A stretch of DNA of 23,611 nucleotides from a virus, in IMG/VR virus record IMGVR_UViG_3300044613_003257, positions 1-23,611 of that record; one strand, written 5' to 3'. The number at the start of each line of letters is the position of its first letter. The stretch's first letter is position 1. The notes below the pieces were generated by a model. The model did no database searches. It was given only the letters and a program-made list of their open reading frames with translations, and had not been told where the DNA came from. A program made the position numbers and the translations under genes. This document shows positions 1 through 6,232 of the stretch, piece after piece.

Positions 1-631
1 CCATTTCCTGCGCGTAGGCTTCCGGCGTGAGCTTTTTGCGCATCGCGCCCAGTGCTGCCTCGCTCAGGATCCCGCTTTCGCTGGCCTTGAGCATCAGCGC
101 GTAGCTGTCCGGGTCATCCACCGCATCGCGGTAAGCGCGCCAGAACACATTGCGCCCCTTGGGCGTGCCGATCCGCGTGTGCCAGCCGTCGTAATCGAGC
201 AGGCACGGCAAAATCACGAAATCGAAAGCCGCCGGCGGAATGTCCGCATCCTCATCGCTCACCACCCCGTCAAAATACACGCCCCGCATCCGCTCGTAAT
301 TCTCGCCCGAGTAAAGCCGGATGGTCGCCCCGTTCGGGTAGGTGACTTTCAGCTCCGCCTGGTTGGCGACCGCCCCGGGAATCTTGGCCGTGTAGTCTTG
401 CAGGTAGCCCCACGCAATGTCCTTGGCCTGGTCGCGGGTGGGCGCGATGTAGGCGTAGCGCAGCGGCGGGCCGGGCCGCTGGTGGGTCAGCGCACAGGCA
501 ATGAGCTTTTGCACCACGGCCACCGTCTTGCCGGCACGGCGGTGCGCCACCAGCACACTCCACCGGTGGCGGCTTTCCAAAAACTCGCGGAAATGCGCCC
601 GCGGTTCGATTCTAATCCTGAGCGTTTCCAC
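1..631 (-). CDS. terL: Terminase large subunit, N-terminal part (runs off left edge)
   Basis: ATPase of the DNA-packaging motor that threads phage DNA through the portal into the prohead. 210 residues are visible; the C-terminal nuclease domain lies beyond the left edge. Seen: a Walker A motif HRRAGKT at residues 30-36, an adenine-binding-type YIAPTRDQAKDIAW segment at 61-74, a Walker B region ending in DE at 126-127 (the preceding residue is Ser, where a hydrophobic residue is more usual), and a coupling motif GTPKGRN at 155-161. The start is a GTG at 631. It is the only possible start, because an in-frame TGA lies two codons upstream. It overlaps the end of the small-subunit gene by 20 bases, which is typical of terS-terL pairs and suggests translational coupling. 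Confidence 0.93.
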   Translation of the reverse strand, partial: METLRIRIEPRAHFREFLESRHRWSVLVAHRRAGKTVAVVQKLIACALTHQRPGPPLRYAYIAPTRDQAKDIAWGYLQDYTAKIPGAVANQAELKVTYPNGATIRLYSGENYERMRGVYFDGVVSDEDADIPPAAFDFVILPCLLDYDGWHTRIGTPKGRNVFWRAYRDAVDDPDSYALMLKASESGILSEAALGAMRKKLTPEAYAQEM

Positions 632-1148
632 CGATCACCACTTCGTATTTCACCGTCATTTTCTCCGCCTCGTTGTAGCCGAGGATCTGCGCCAGTTGCT
701 TGGCGGCCTCGAGCTTCGGCACCATCTTGATCCGGCTGCGCACCACCTCGTCGGCCACCTCCTCGCGCGCCACCTCCTGGGCCAGATCGCTGTCCTCGTC
801 CACCCGCCCCACCGGCGTGCGCAGCACCCGGCACAAGTAGCCCACCAGCTCCCAGCGTTCCATCCGGCTGGCCTCCGCCGCCCGGCGCCGCTCGTCCTGT
901 ATGTAGCGCGAAACCTTTGGGTTTCTCAAGGCCAGGCTCGCCTGCGTATCGGCGCTCGCACCCCGGGCCGTGAACCCTGCCGCCTCATACGCGCGCCCCG
1001 CCGCCATGCCGGTCAGATACAAATCGGCAAATTTCCGCTCGCGCACGTTCAGTCCGTGCTCGTCCACCACCGGCGCACGCTTTTTCACCACTTTCTTGGC
1101 CGCCTTCTTGGCCACCTTCTTGGCAGTTACCTTTTTCGCCTTTTTCAT
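612..1148 (-). CDS. terS: Terminase small subunit
   Basis: DNA-recognition subunit of the packaging terminase, 178 residues. The core from about residue 34 has the NVRERKFADLYLTG start, a YEAAGFTARG helix-turn segment and a KVSRYIQDERR region. These are characteristic of the Terminase_2-type small subunits, in which an N-terminal HTH binds the packaging site. The first 25 residues are a lysine/alanine-rich tail resembling a histone H1 tail, which is unusual as an extension here and may add nonspecific DNA binding. The ATG start has a weak AGGATC upstream. It lies 9 bases after the winged-helix gene and overlaps terL by 20 bases. Confidence 0.88.
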   Translation of the reverse strand: MKKAKKVTAKKVAKKAAKKVVKKRAPVVDEHGLNVRERKFADLYLTGMAAGRAYEAAGFTARGASADTQASLALRNPKVSRYIQDERRRAAEASRMERWELVGYLCRVLRTPVGRVDEDSDLAQEVAREEVADEVVRSRIKMVPKLEAAKQLAQILGYNEAEKMTVKYEVVIGGNAQD

Positions 1149-1157
1149 AATTGGATC

Positions 1158-1520
1158 CTATCGTTTTCCGGCCAGATGCGCCAGCACCTTGATCCCCTCG
1201 TCACTGAGCCGGTAAGTATGGGCCAGTGGAGGCCCGCCCACCGCAATGAGCCCGTGCCCCTCGAGCCGCTCCAGGCTGTTCCAGACGCCGCTCTGGCTGA
1301 CCCCGCGCGCCAGATCCATCACCTGCACAAACCGCGGCGGCACCGCACAATGCGCCAGCGCCGTGAGGATGAGCAAATCCACGTCCGTTAGCCCATGGCG
1401 GAATTTTCGCTCCACGAATTCCCGCACAAACACCAGCAGCTTGCGCGCCGCACGCCGCGGCCGGGCCGCCGGGCACACCGGCAGCCCATCCACAATTTGC
1501 TGGAATTCAAGCTGGGTCAT
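1158..1520 (-). CDS. Winged-helix DNA-binding protein, MarR-like
   Basis: 120 residues. From about residue 44 there is a winged-helix arrangement: LTDVDLLILTALAHC, then a recognition-helix-like QSGVWNSLERLEGHGLI, then a wing (HTYRLSDEGIKVLAHL) in which YRLSDEG is typical of MarR/PadR-type domains. The N-terminal 40 residues are basic (RPRRAARK) and not recognised. It is the first gene after the hairpin element at 1531-1584 and sits 9 bases before the small terminase. It may therefore act in late-gene control or in packaging-site recognition. That role is inference; only the fold is suggested by sequence. Confidence 0.7.
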   Translation of the reverse strand: MTQLEFQQIVDGLPVCPAARPRRAARKLLVFVREFVERKFRHGLTDVDLLILTALAHCAVPPRFVQVMDLARGVSQSGVWNSLERLEGHGLIAVGGPPLAHTYRLSDEGIKVLAHLAGKR

Positions 1521-1530
1521 GTGGGTGGGT

Positions 1531-1584
1531 AAAAAATCGAACAGGTCGCATCAGCCGACCTGCGGCGGCTGTGCTTGGCTGTTC
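1531..1584 (-). terminator. Hairpin element copy A, terminator-like, early/late boundary
   Basis: Read on the minus strand, GAACAG (1584-1579) pairs with CTGTTC (1544-1539) and CAGCCG (1571-1566) pairs with CGGCTG (1557-1552). GA and six T (1536-1531) follow, the form of an intrinsic terminator. An alternative 7-bp hairpin, CAGGTCG/CGACCTG (1542-1562), overlaps the first, so two exclusive folds are possible. The methyltransferase stop codon lies within the element, and the next gene starts at 1520. A related copy is at 5060-5108. Terminator or attenuator function is inferred from the structure. Confidence 0.55.
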
Positions 1585-2150
1585 GCAAGCCTGATAACCC
1601 GGCCTGCCAGTTGGGAATTTTCCAGAGCAAGAGTATTCGCTTCATCGTAGGAGATCAGAGCGGACGGCGCTCCTGAGTTGGCGGAGGCGCGCGTTCCGTC
1701 CACGTGGTAGAAGTAAAGCCGCCCCCACAGAAACAAGATCGAGTGCGCCCGCTTCCAGACGTGCTCCACCCAGTCTTGCGTTTCCGTCCTCGCGAAGATC
1801 AGCGCCGTCGCGTTCCCGTGGTCCGCGCATCGCGCCAGCCACTTCCCCGTCTCGCGACCGTAAGGAGGATTACACCAGACGCGCCCGCTCCACTCTTTGC
1901 GGAGTCCATTGTCAAGGACCGTGAAGTGATTCGCAGCAGTAGGCCACGGGCGATTGATTGGGCTGCACGGGTCGAGATCGAACGGGCCGAGAGCGGCGAA
2001 GATTTCCGGCGGGGTCAACCATTCGTCCTTGCCCGCGCTGGCGCTATGGTGGCCGCCCATACCAACGGCTTGCGAACAAAGCACGGATGACAATCCATGC
2101 CCGTTGGGAGTTGCTAGGGAGGTGGCGTCAGGCGCGGGCATGGATGTCAT
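1551..2150 (-). CDS. Phage DNA N-6-adenine methyltransferase (Dam type)
   Basis: 199 residues. It is expected to methylate adenine in phage DNA using S-adenosylmethionine, commonly for protection against host restriction. Seen: DEWLTPPEIF at 42-51, FDLDPCS at 57-63, and the catalytic NPPY motif of amino-methyltransferases at 94-97 (VWCNPPYG), followed by TALIFARTET and FLWGRLYFY. This order matches the phage Dam family PF05869. No partner restriction endonuclease is seen nearby. I chose the ATG at 2150 because it forms an ATGA overlap with the stop of the upstream 79-codon gene; the frame is open further upstream to 2264. The C-terminus (NSQAQPPQ) is encoded by hairpin copy A and resembles the end of RusA. 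Confidence 0.88.
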   Translation of the reverse strand: MTSMPAPDATSLATPNGHGLSSVLCSQAVGMGGHHSASAGKDEWLTPPEIFAALGPFDLDPCSPINRPWPTAANHFTVLDNGLRKEWSGRVWCNPPYGRETGKWLARCADHGNATALIFARTETQDWVEHVWKRAHSILFLWGRLYFYHVDGTRASANSGAPSALISYDEANTLALENSQLAGRVIRLANSQAQPPQVG

Positions 2151-2386
2151 CGTTCGGCGTTCTCGGGACAAAATCGCTCGTTTCGACGAAGAAATTCGAG
2201 GACTCGCGGCCATGTCGGACCATCGTCCATCATATTTAGGCAGAGCACATTTAGCAGGTGCCATGCCTCTGCCAGCTCGCGCTCTAGTTGTCTTGATAGC
2301 TCGGAGCGAACTACCATTGGGTTATCCCTTTCGGGCCATGTCATAACGGGAAATTCTGCATTATCCGTTCTCGGCGTCTCACTCAT
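2147..2386 (-). CDS. Small phage protein with TPRTD...LERELAEA pattern
   Basis: 79 residues, unknown function. The N-terminal SETPRTDNA followed by RQLERELAEAWHLL is a pattern I recognise from small uncharacterised proteins in many phage early regions. There the segment is predicted helical and the rest is poorly conserved. The start ATG at 2386 is well supported by a strong AAAGGAGG ribosome-binding site 7 bases upstream. It forms an ATGA overlap with the 31-codon ORF before it and an ATGA overlap with the methyltransferase after it. No catalytic motif is visible. Confidence 0.72.
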   Translation of the reverse strand: MSETPRTDNAEFPVMTWPERDNPMVVRSELSRQLERELAEAWHLLNVLCLNMMDDGPTWPRVLEFLRRNERFCPENAER

Positions 2387-2438
2387 TGCGCGCCTCCTTT
2401 CTTGATTTCCAGCAGCGTGGTGCGGTCCATCAGGCGGC
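2379..2438. repeat. 60-bp perfect direct repeat, copy 1
   Basis: Identical to 2772-2831. It covers the last codons of the helicase-loader gene (encoding LMDRTTLLEIKKGGAQ), the AAAGGAGG site and the ATGAGTGA start context. In this copy it forms most of the 31-codon ORF upstream of the 79-residue gene. The two copies bracket the 102-residue gene with a 393-bp period. Confidence 0.95.
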
Positions 2439-2478
2439 ACCAGTTGCGGTACTCGCAGTATTCAACAGTATCACTCAT
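2383..2478 (-). CDS. 31-residue chimeric ORF ending in a copy of the helicase-loader C-terminus
   Basis: ATG at 2478 is preceded by GGAG and the ORF is ATGAGTGAT-initiated like its neighbours. It encodes MSDTVEYCEYRNWC followed by the same 17 residues that end the DnaC-like protein (RLMDRTTLLEIKKGGAQ). Its stop overlaps the next start as ATGA. It overlaps the end of the 102-residue gene by 8 bases. It probably arose when the 60-bp repeat was created. It may be translated only to couple ribosomes to the next gene; whether the peptide has a function is unknown. Confidence 0.5.
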   Translation of the reverse strand: MSDTVEYCEYRNWCRLMDRTTLLEIKKGGAQ

Positions 2479-2779
2479 TGCTACTCCTTCCACTGCGGTA
2501 AGGGGCTTGTCCGGCGTGTTCGTCATGGTCGCCGTATGCCTCGACCGCGCCTTCTGACCACATCGCCAGTTTTGCGGCCATCTGCGAGAATCGGGTTTCG
2601 AGATTGGACAGGATTTCCAGCGCGTCCGATCCGCACATTTGTCCGCCGCCGAGGTTTCCGCTCTCCGTATCGTTCACGGCCTCTCGCAGCAGGCACATCG
2701 CGCTTCCGATGTCCTCAATGGTTTCGGCCAATTCGCGGCGCACTTCACGCGGCGGAGCGCTGGCAATTACATCACTCAT
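2471..2779 (-). CDS. Unknown phage protein, 102 residues
   Basis: Not recognised. It is a mostly acidic helical protein: REVRRELAETIEDIGSAMCLLREAVND, a glycine-rich linker, then ALEILSNLETRFSQMAAKLAMW, which could form a helical hairpin, and a hydrophilic C-terminus. ATG at 2779 is preceded by AAAGGAGG and forms an ATGA overlap with the helicase-loader stop. The gene is bracketed by the 60-bp direct repeat, so it looks like a cassette added to the replication operon. Confidence 0.65.
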   Translation of the reverse strand: MSDVIASAPPREVRRELAETIEDIGSAMCLLREAVNDTESGNLGGGQMCGSDALEILSNLETRFSQMAAKLAMWSEGAVEAYGDHDEHAGQAPYRSGRSSNE

Positions 2780-2831
2780 TGCGCGCCTCCTTTCTTGATT
2801 TCCAGCAGCGTGGTGCGGTCCATCAGGCGGC
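2772..2831. repeat. 60-bp perfect direct repeat, copy 2
   Basis: This is the copy inside its original context, the 3' end of the helicase-loader gene plus the start of the next gene. It is identical over 60 bases to 2379-2438, and the flanks diverge immediately on both sides. Confidence 0.95.
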
Positions 2832-3546
2832 CGATGATGGGCTCGCGGTTGAGATCGCTCAGCACCAGCCCGAAGCCCTCCGGGTGCGCGTTGCTGGAAA
2901 ACAGCAGCGGCAGCCGGTGGTTTTTGCGGTGGTCCAGGATCTGGAAAAACTGGCTCTCAAAGGCGCTGGTCCATTCGTTTTTGCCCAGGTCATCGATCAC
3001 CAACACCCCGGCATGCAGGCACTCGGCCAGATGCTCGCGGGCGTTGGCGGCGATGGTGCGGTCCCGGCTGGAGCGGTCGTGGGCGGCCTCGAGCAGCCGG
3101 TTGGCGGTGGTCCAGGTCACCCGGTTGCCGCGCAGGATGGCCGCCTTGGCGGCCAGTGCCAGGCAGCGCGTCTTGCAGCGCCCGGCCGGGCCGATGAGCC
3201 CCAGCCAGAACGCGCTGGCCGTAGGCCGCCACGCATTCACCGCCCGCCACAGCGGCCGGTTGAAATCCGGGTGGTGCTCGTCGGTGAGCAGCAGATCGGG
3301 CGGCAGCAGGGCCGTTACCCGCGCCGCACGTTCCTCGGCCCGGGCCTGCCGCTTGGCCGCTTCCACCGCGACGTCGTTGGCCGCTTGACAGTCCGGGCAC
3401 AGCAGGCTCAGCGTGCGGCCGAAGTCATGCCCGGCGATCCAGATGCACTCGTATTGGATTTCCTGCTGGCAGTGCGCACACGGGCAGGTGGCGGTTTCCG
3501 GCTCATGCACCGGGGCGTCAAGGAGCTTGATGGCAGTCGTGTTCAT
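2776..3546 (-). CDS. DnaC/IstB-like AAA+ helicase loader with N-terminal zinc-finger-like domain
   Basis: 256 residues. It is expected to load a replicative helicase at the phage origin. Seen: a cysteine cluster CPCAHC at 21-26 with CPDC at 50-53 (zinc-ribbon-like), Walker A GPAGRCKT at 119-126, Walker B VLVIDD at 181-186, a sensor-1-like LLFSSNAHPEG at 214-224 and a conserved arginine segment GRLMDRTT at 239-246. The Walker A has Cys where the family normally has Gly (GxxGxGKT). I chose ATG 3546 because the protein aligns sensibly from there. The frame continues upstream to 3660 but would overlap the replication gene by 94 bases. It follows the initiator-like gene by 20 bases, as in lambda O-P type pairs. 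Confidence 0.85.
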   Translation of the reverse strand: MNTTAIKLLDAPVHEPETATCPCAHCQQEIQYECIWIAGHDFGRTLSLLCPDCQAANDVAVEAAKRQARAEERAARVTALLPPDLLLTDEHHPDFNRPLWRAVNAWRPTASAFWLGLIGPAGRCKTRCLALAAKAAILRGNRVTWTTANRLLEAAHDRSSRDRTIAANAREHLAECLHAGVLVIDDLGKNEWTSAFESQFFQILDHRKNHRLPLLFSSNAHPEGFGLVLSDLNREPIIGRLMDRTTLLEIKKGGAQ

Positions 3547-3566
3547 GGTCGTTGGGAGTGGGGTGT

Positions 3567-4379
3567 TCAAATGAGCGTATGGCTGGCCGGGCGGCGGCCG
3601 CCAAGGTCGAGCGTCTGCTGCGGCGCCCCGTTGCAGTGCGTGCCGGCGTTGCGCAGCCACGTTTGCGGATCGTCCTCCCAGCGCCGGTGCCGGAAGAACT
3701 GGGCGGCGCTGGGCACGTAGGCATTGAGGTGGGCACCCGGCAGCCGCGCGATGGCCGCGGCGATGGCCTGAGTGCCGCTGCGCACCGCATCCAGGTCTGC
3801 ACCCTTGCGCACATGCACCGCCAGCGCCTCGATGGCCTCGGCCACCTTCTCGCGCTTGGGGTATAGTGCCACCACATCCGGCAAATTGGTTTCCCCCTCA
3901 CCCCCTTCCTTGATATCTCTGTCTCTTTCTCTTTCTCTTACCCCATGGCATGGGGGATCGATGGGGGATCGATGGGGGATCATTTCAGATGGATTTTCCA
4001 CCAACTCTGGATAGGCTGTGGAGAATGCTTTCAGCATGGGGGATGGGAGCCCCATCGCATGCCGCACAGCAGCCACCAGCACCTTGTTTTTCGTTGATAG
4101 CTGGCCGCCTTTTCCGAATTGGTGGCGTAGGAAATGAGTCAGGAAATAGACGCCCCCGGAAAGCTTCTGGATGGAGGATGGAAGGGCCATCGATACCCCT
4201 TCTAAGGTTGATGGGGGCAAACCAGTCTCGAATGCGAACCGCTTGCTGCTCACCTTGACAAAACCGCACAAGTCACGCGCCGGATTAGTGATCAGCCAGA
4301 GCACGGCCAGCTTAATTTCCGGCGAGGTTTCCTCCAGCCGCTCGTCAGTCCAGAATGATGATTTGATAACTGCGTTCAT
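3567..4379 (-). CDS. Phage replication initiator-like protein (helix-turn-helix), carrying internal iterons
   Basis: 270 residues. The N-terminal 60 residues (KSSFWTDERLEETSPEIKLAVLWLITNP, then GFVKVSSKRFAFETGL) look like the winged-helix start of phage replisome-organiser proteins. The middle is charged and low-complexity (RERERDRDIKEGGEGE). The C-terminal part has a helical segment with NAYVPSAAQFFRHRRWEDDPQTW, an ending common in phage replication proteins. The central coding sequence contains three tandem iterons and a pyrimidine-rich tract, as lambda O contains its own origin. The neighbour downstream is the DnaC-like loader. I chose ATG 4379; a TTG at 4400 is possible, and neither has a clear Shine-Dalgarno. 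Function is inferred from position and architecture. Confidence 0.68.
   Translation of the reverse strand: MNAVIKSSFWTDERLEETSPEIKLAVLWLITNPARDLCGFVKVSSKRFAFETGLPPSTLEGVSMALPSSIQKLSGGVYFLTHFLRHQFGKGGQLSTKNKVLVAAVRHAMGLPSPMLKAFSTAYPELVENPSEMIPHRSPIDPPCHGVRERERDRDIKEGGEGETNLPDVVALYPKREKVAEAIEALAVHVRKGADLDAVRSGTQAIAAAIARLPGAHLNAYVPSAAQFFRHRRWEDDPQTWLRNAGTHCNGAPQQTLDLGGRRPASHTLI
3901..4045. other. Candidate replication origin with three 11-bp iterons
   Basis: The 11-bp unit ATGGGGGATCG is present at 3950-3960 and 3961-3971, with ATGGGGGATCA at 3972-3982. Copies are contiguous, so each is about one helical turn from the next. A diverged copy (ATGGGGGATG) lies at 4036-4045. The first unit is preceded by a perfect palindrome CCCCATG-G-CATGGGG (3941-3955) and a pyrimidine tract with CTCTTT repeats (3915-3939). 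All lie inside the replication-protein gene. Origin function is inferred by analogy with lambda O. Confidence 0.6.
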
Positions 4380-4411
4380 GTTGATTTTAAAAATTTGCAA
4401 TCAGTCTTGCT

Positions 4412-5041
4412 TCAGTCTTGAGGTTCGGGTGGCGGCCAGCCGGGCAGGGCAAAGCTCGGCTTGGGCTGCCGCACAGCCGGGCTCAGCTGCCCGGTGAGCG
4501 GATCGGCATGCGGCGCAAACAGGCTGCCGCTCGAGACGCTCAGGCGCTTGTCATGCGCCAGGATCCCCACCCCGCCGCTAAAGCGGAAAAACACCGGGCA
4601 CTGGGGCGAGAGCAGCCCGCAATACAGCTCCGCGCGCGGCAGCGCCGCGATCCGCTGCAGGTGGCTCAGGCGCGCCACCGTGTAGCCGGCCACCCGCCAC
4701 ACCGGGCTGGGCGCACAGCGGCCATTGAGCCAAGGCTCCACCGGGCCCCGGCGGAACACATAGCCGCGCACCTCATCGAGCGGCCGCCACTTGGCCTCCT
4801 GGGCGTAGTTGACCAAGCGGCCCCACGGCAGCGCCTCAAAGCGCCGCAGGAAATCCGCCGAGGGCGCCGCAAAGTCATCGTCAAACCACTGCCCCTTGTG
4901 GGCGCGCAGCGCCAAATACCCATTGCCACACAATATCTCGCGGCCATGCCGCACCGGCTGGCCAAACAAATGCTCCGCGCTCGGGTGGCAGTAATCGGCC
5001 AGCGCGTAGTAGGGTAAGGGAAAGGGATAGGATTTGCTCAT
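4412..5041 (-). CDS. Unknown phage early protein, 209 residues
   Basis: Not recognised. It is a soluble protein with many aromatics and prolines. Segments that stand out are WRPLDEVRGYVFRRG near the middle, then RVAGYTVARLSHLQRIAALPRAE and a beta-rich PVFFRFSGGVGILAHDKRL near residues 150-170, followed by a proline-rich tail. The VFFRF-GGVGIL pattern faintly recalls sliding-clamp-like strands, but this is too weak to name it. It sits between rusA and the replication initiator, which suggests a role in DNA replication or recombination. ATG 5041 lies 18 bases past hairpin copy B and has no clear Shine-Dalgarno. Confidence 0.62.
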   Translation of the reverse strand: MSKSYPFPLPYYALADYCHPSAEHLFGQPVRHGREILCGNGYLALRAHKGQWFDDDFAAPSADFLRRFEALPWGRLVNYAQEAKWRPLDEVRGYVFRRGPVEPWLNGRCAPSPVWRVAGYTVARLSHLQRIAALPRAELYCGLLSPQCPVFFRFSGGVGILAHDKRLSVSSGSLFAPHADPLTGQLSPAVRQPKPSFALPGWPPPEPQD

Positions 5042-5059
5042 AAGGATAAGAAATTTTTC

Positions 5060-5108
5060 GAACAGGTCGCACAGCCGACGCTATTGGCGCGGCTGTGCTT
5101 GGCTGTTC
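5060..5108 (-). repeat. Hairpin element copy B
   Basis: On the minus strand GCACAGCCG (5098-5090) pairs perfectly with CGGCTGTGC (5077-5069) around a 12-base loop. An outer GAACAG (5108-5103) pairs with CTGTTC (5065-5060). The rusA stop lies in the loop. It shares about 23 bases on one side and 19 on the other with copy A at 1539-1584. Here A5 then T3 follow the stem, not a T-run, so it is less terminator-like than copy A. Confidence 0.7.
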
Positions 5109-5446
5109 CACATCTCCACACTCACCCCCGCCTTGCCGGGTTGGCTGCGGTCGTGCACCAGCCCGGCCAGCGTCATCTCGCGGTCATCCATGCGCAGAGC
5201 GGCGCAGATTCCGTCCAAGTAGGCTTTGCAGGCGGCGATGCAGTTGTCATCGTCCCAGCGGCGGCGCGGTGTGGGCCAGTGGTAGGTGATGCGGTAATGG
5301 GTGGGCGCGCTGGCCGGCAGCCCGGCCTCGAGCGTGCGCAGCCGGGCCAGTGCCTTGGCGGCTTTGGTCGCCTTGGCCTTGCGGGCCCAATGCGGCCGGC
5401 TGTTGGGCCGCAGATCGGGTGGCGGCAGTGGCAGGCAAAGGGTCAT
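5081..5446 (-). CDS. rusA: RusA-like Holliday junction resolvase
   Basis: 121 residues, the usual RusA length. RusA dimers cut four-way DNA junctions symmetrically and serve phage recombination and debranching before packaging. Seen: an N-terminal PLPPPDLRPNSRPHW, matching the family start, and the metal-binding DDDN at 65-68 followed by DGICAALRMDD (D78, D87/88), which supply the catalytic aspartates. ATG 5446 overlaps the previous stop as ATGA. The C-terminus (WNSQAQPRQ) is encoded by hairpin copy B and is not part of the normal RusA fold. Confidence 0.9.
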   Translation of the reverse strand: MTLCLPLPPPDLRPNSRPHWARKAKATKAAKALARLRTLEAGLPASAPTHYRITYHWPTPRRRWDDDNCIAACKAYLDGICAALRMDDREMTLAGLVHDRSQPGKAGVSVEMWNSQAQPRQ

Positions 5447-5784
5447 ACCGCGGCAGACTGTTGGGGATACATGGCGGTATCGCCGGGCGTGGTGAGCAGT
5501 TCCCAGCCCATGCGGGTGCAGAGGAAATTGATCGCGCAGCCCTGCCCGTTGCTACGGGATGCCGCGCACACCAGTTTCAGGTCGCAGAGCCGCTCCACAC
5601 TGGTATTGACGGTGGCGTAGGGCAGCCGCAGCAGATCGGCTATGCCCTGCCGCTGCGCGCCCACAATGCCGGTGCGGCCGATGGTGGTCAGCACCATGGC
5701 ATCGGTGAGTGTCCGCAGGCCCGCCGCATGGAGCGTGTAGGGATCGGCCAGGATGGTTTTGTAGCGGGGAGATTTCGCGCTCAT
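5443..5784 (-). CDS. Winged-helix DNA-binding protein
   Basis: 113 residues. The segment DAMVLTTIGRTGIVGAQRQGIADLLRLPYATVNTSVERLCDLKLVC resembles a MarR-type winged helix: helix 1, then an HTH with a recognition helix TVNTSVERLCDL, then a possible wing. It is likely a transcription regulator or a DNA-binding accessory of replication. ATG 5784 forms an ATGA overlap with the upstream membrane-protein gene and has GAGG about 8 bases upstream. Its stop overlaps rusA. The specific role is unknown. Confidence 0.68.
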   Translation of the reverse strand: MSAKSPRYKTILADPYTLHAAGLRTLTDAMVLTTIGRTGIVGAQRQGIADLLRLPYATVNTSVERLCDLKLVCAASRSNGQGCAINFLCTRMGWELLTTPGDTAMYPQQSAAV

Positions 5785-6053
5785 AGCCGTGGCCTCACTT
5801 CCCGTTCCCATTCCCAGCGCGCCTCGATGCGGGCCAGCCGCTGCAGCCGCAGCCCTTCAGCCGTCAGCGAGGCGGCCGCCGCGATGCCCAGCAATGACAC
5901 CGTGCCAGCCCCCCACGATGCCCAGGCGCCGCCACCGCCGCACAGCAGGCCCAGCGGGGCCCAGCAGGCAGCGGCGGCCGCGCCAGAGAAAACCATGGCC
6001 GCCATTCCGTATTGGCGGCGCGCCTGTTGCAAATAGCGTTCACTTCGTTTCAT
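5781..6053 (-). CDS. Small membrane protein, two predicted helices
   Basis: 90 residues. After a basic N-terminus (KRSERYLQQARRQYG) there are two hydrophobic stretches rich in Ala, Gly and Trp (roughly residues 17-37 and 43-63), then a charged C-terminus ending REVRPRL. This predicts a membrane hairpin with both ends in the cytoplasm. It overlaps both neighbours by ATGA. It lies in the early operon, so superinfection exclusion or membrane attachment of replication are possibilities, but nothing in the sequence decides. Confidence 0.6.
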   Translation of the reverse strand: MKRSERYLQQARRQYGMAAMVFSGAAAAACWAPLGLLCGGGGAWASWGAGTVSLLGIAAAASLTAEGLRLQRLARIEARWEWEREVRPRL

Positions 6054-6232
6054 GGCAGGTATTTGTTGATCAGTTCTTGAATGCGCCGGCATTGCCTCAA
6101 GCGGCGCGTGTAGCGGCGCAGGCCGCGTTCTTCGCGGCGTTGGCGGTATTCCACCCACTCCAGCTCCGCGGCCCGGCGGGCGGCCTCGTAGCGCAGCAGC
6201 AAAGCCGCGCGGAATTCCGGGGACGTGCTCAC
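6050..6232 (-). CDS. Small basic helical protein, 60 residues
   Basis: Not recognised. It is strongly basic and Arg-rich (YRQRREERGLRRYTRRLRQCRR), probably one long helix or a helical hairpin, and could bind nucleic acid. The GTG start at 6232 forms a GTGA overlap with the upstream stop. A ribosome-binding-like AAAGGGGG is encoded in the end of that upstream gene. Its stop overlaps the next gene as ATGA. The tight overlaps support it as a real gene. Confidence 0.58.
   Translation of the reverse strand: MSTSPEFRAALLLRYEAARRAAELEWVEYRQRREERGLRRYTRRLRQCRRIQELINKYLP

Noticed and set aside
2386-3720. A 444-codon plus-strand frame across the replication operon
   Set aside because: It lies opposite the helicase loader and two small genes with good ribosome-binding sites. 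Its translation is Arg/Pro/Gln-rich with no motif and it contains the 60-bp repeat twice by coincidence of frame.
3950-3982. CRISPR-type repeat array
   Set aside because: The units are 11 bp and contiguous without spacers, so they fit iterons and not CRISPR repeats. No other spaced repeat array was seen.
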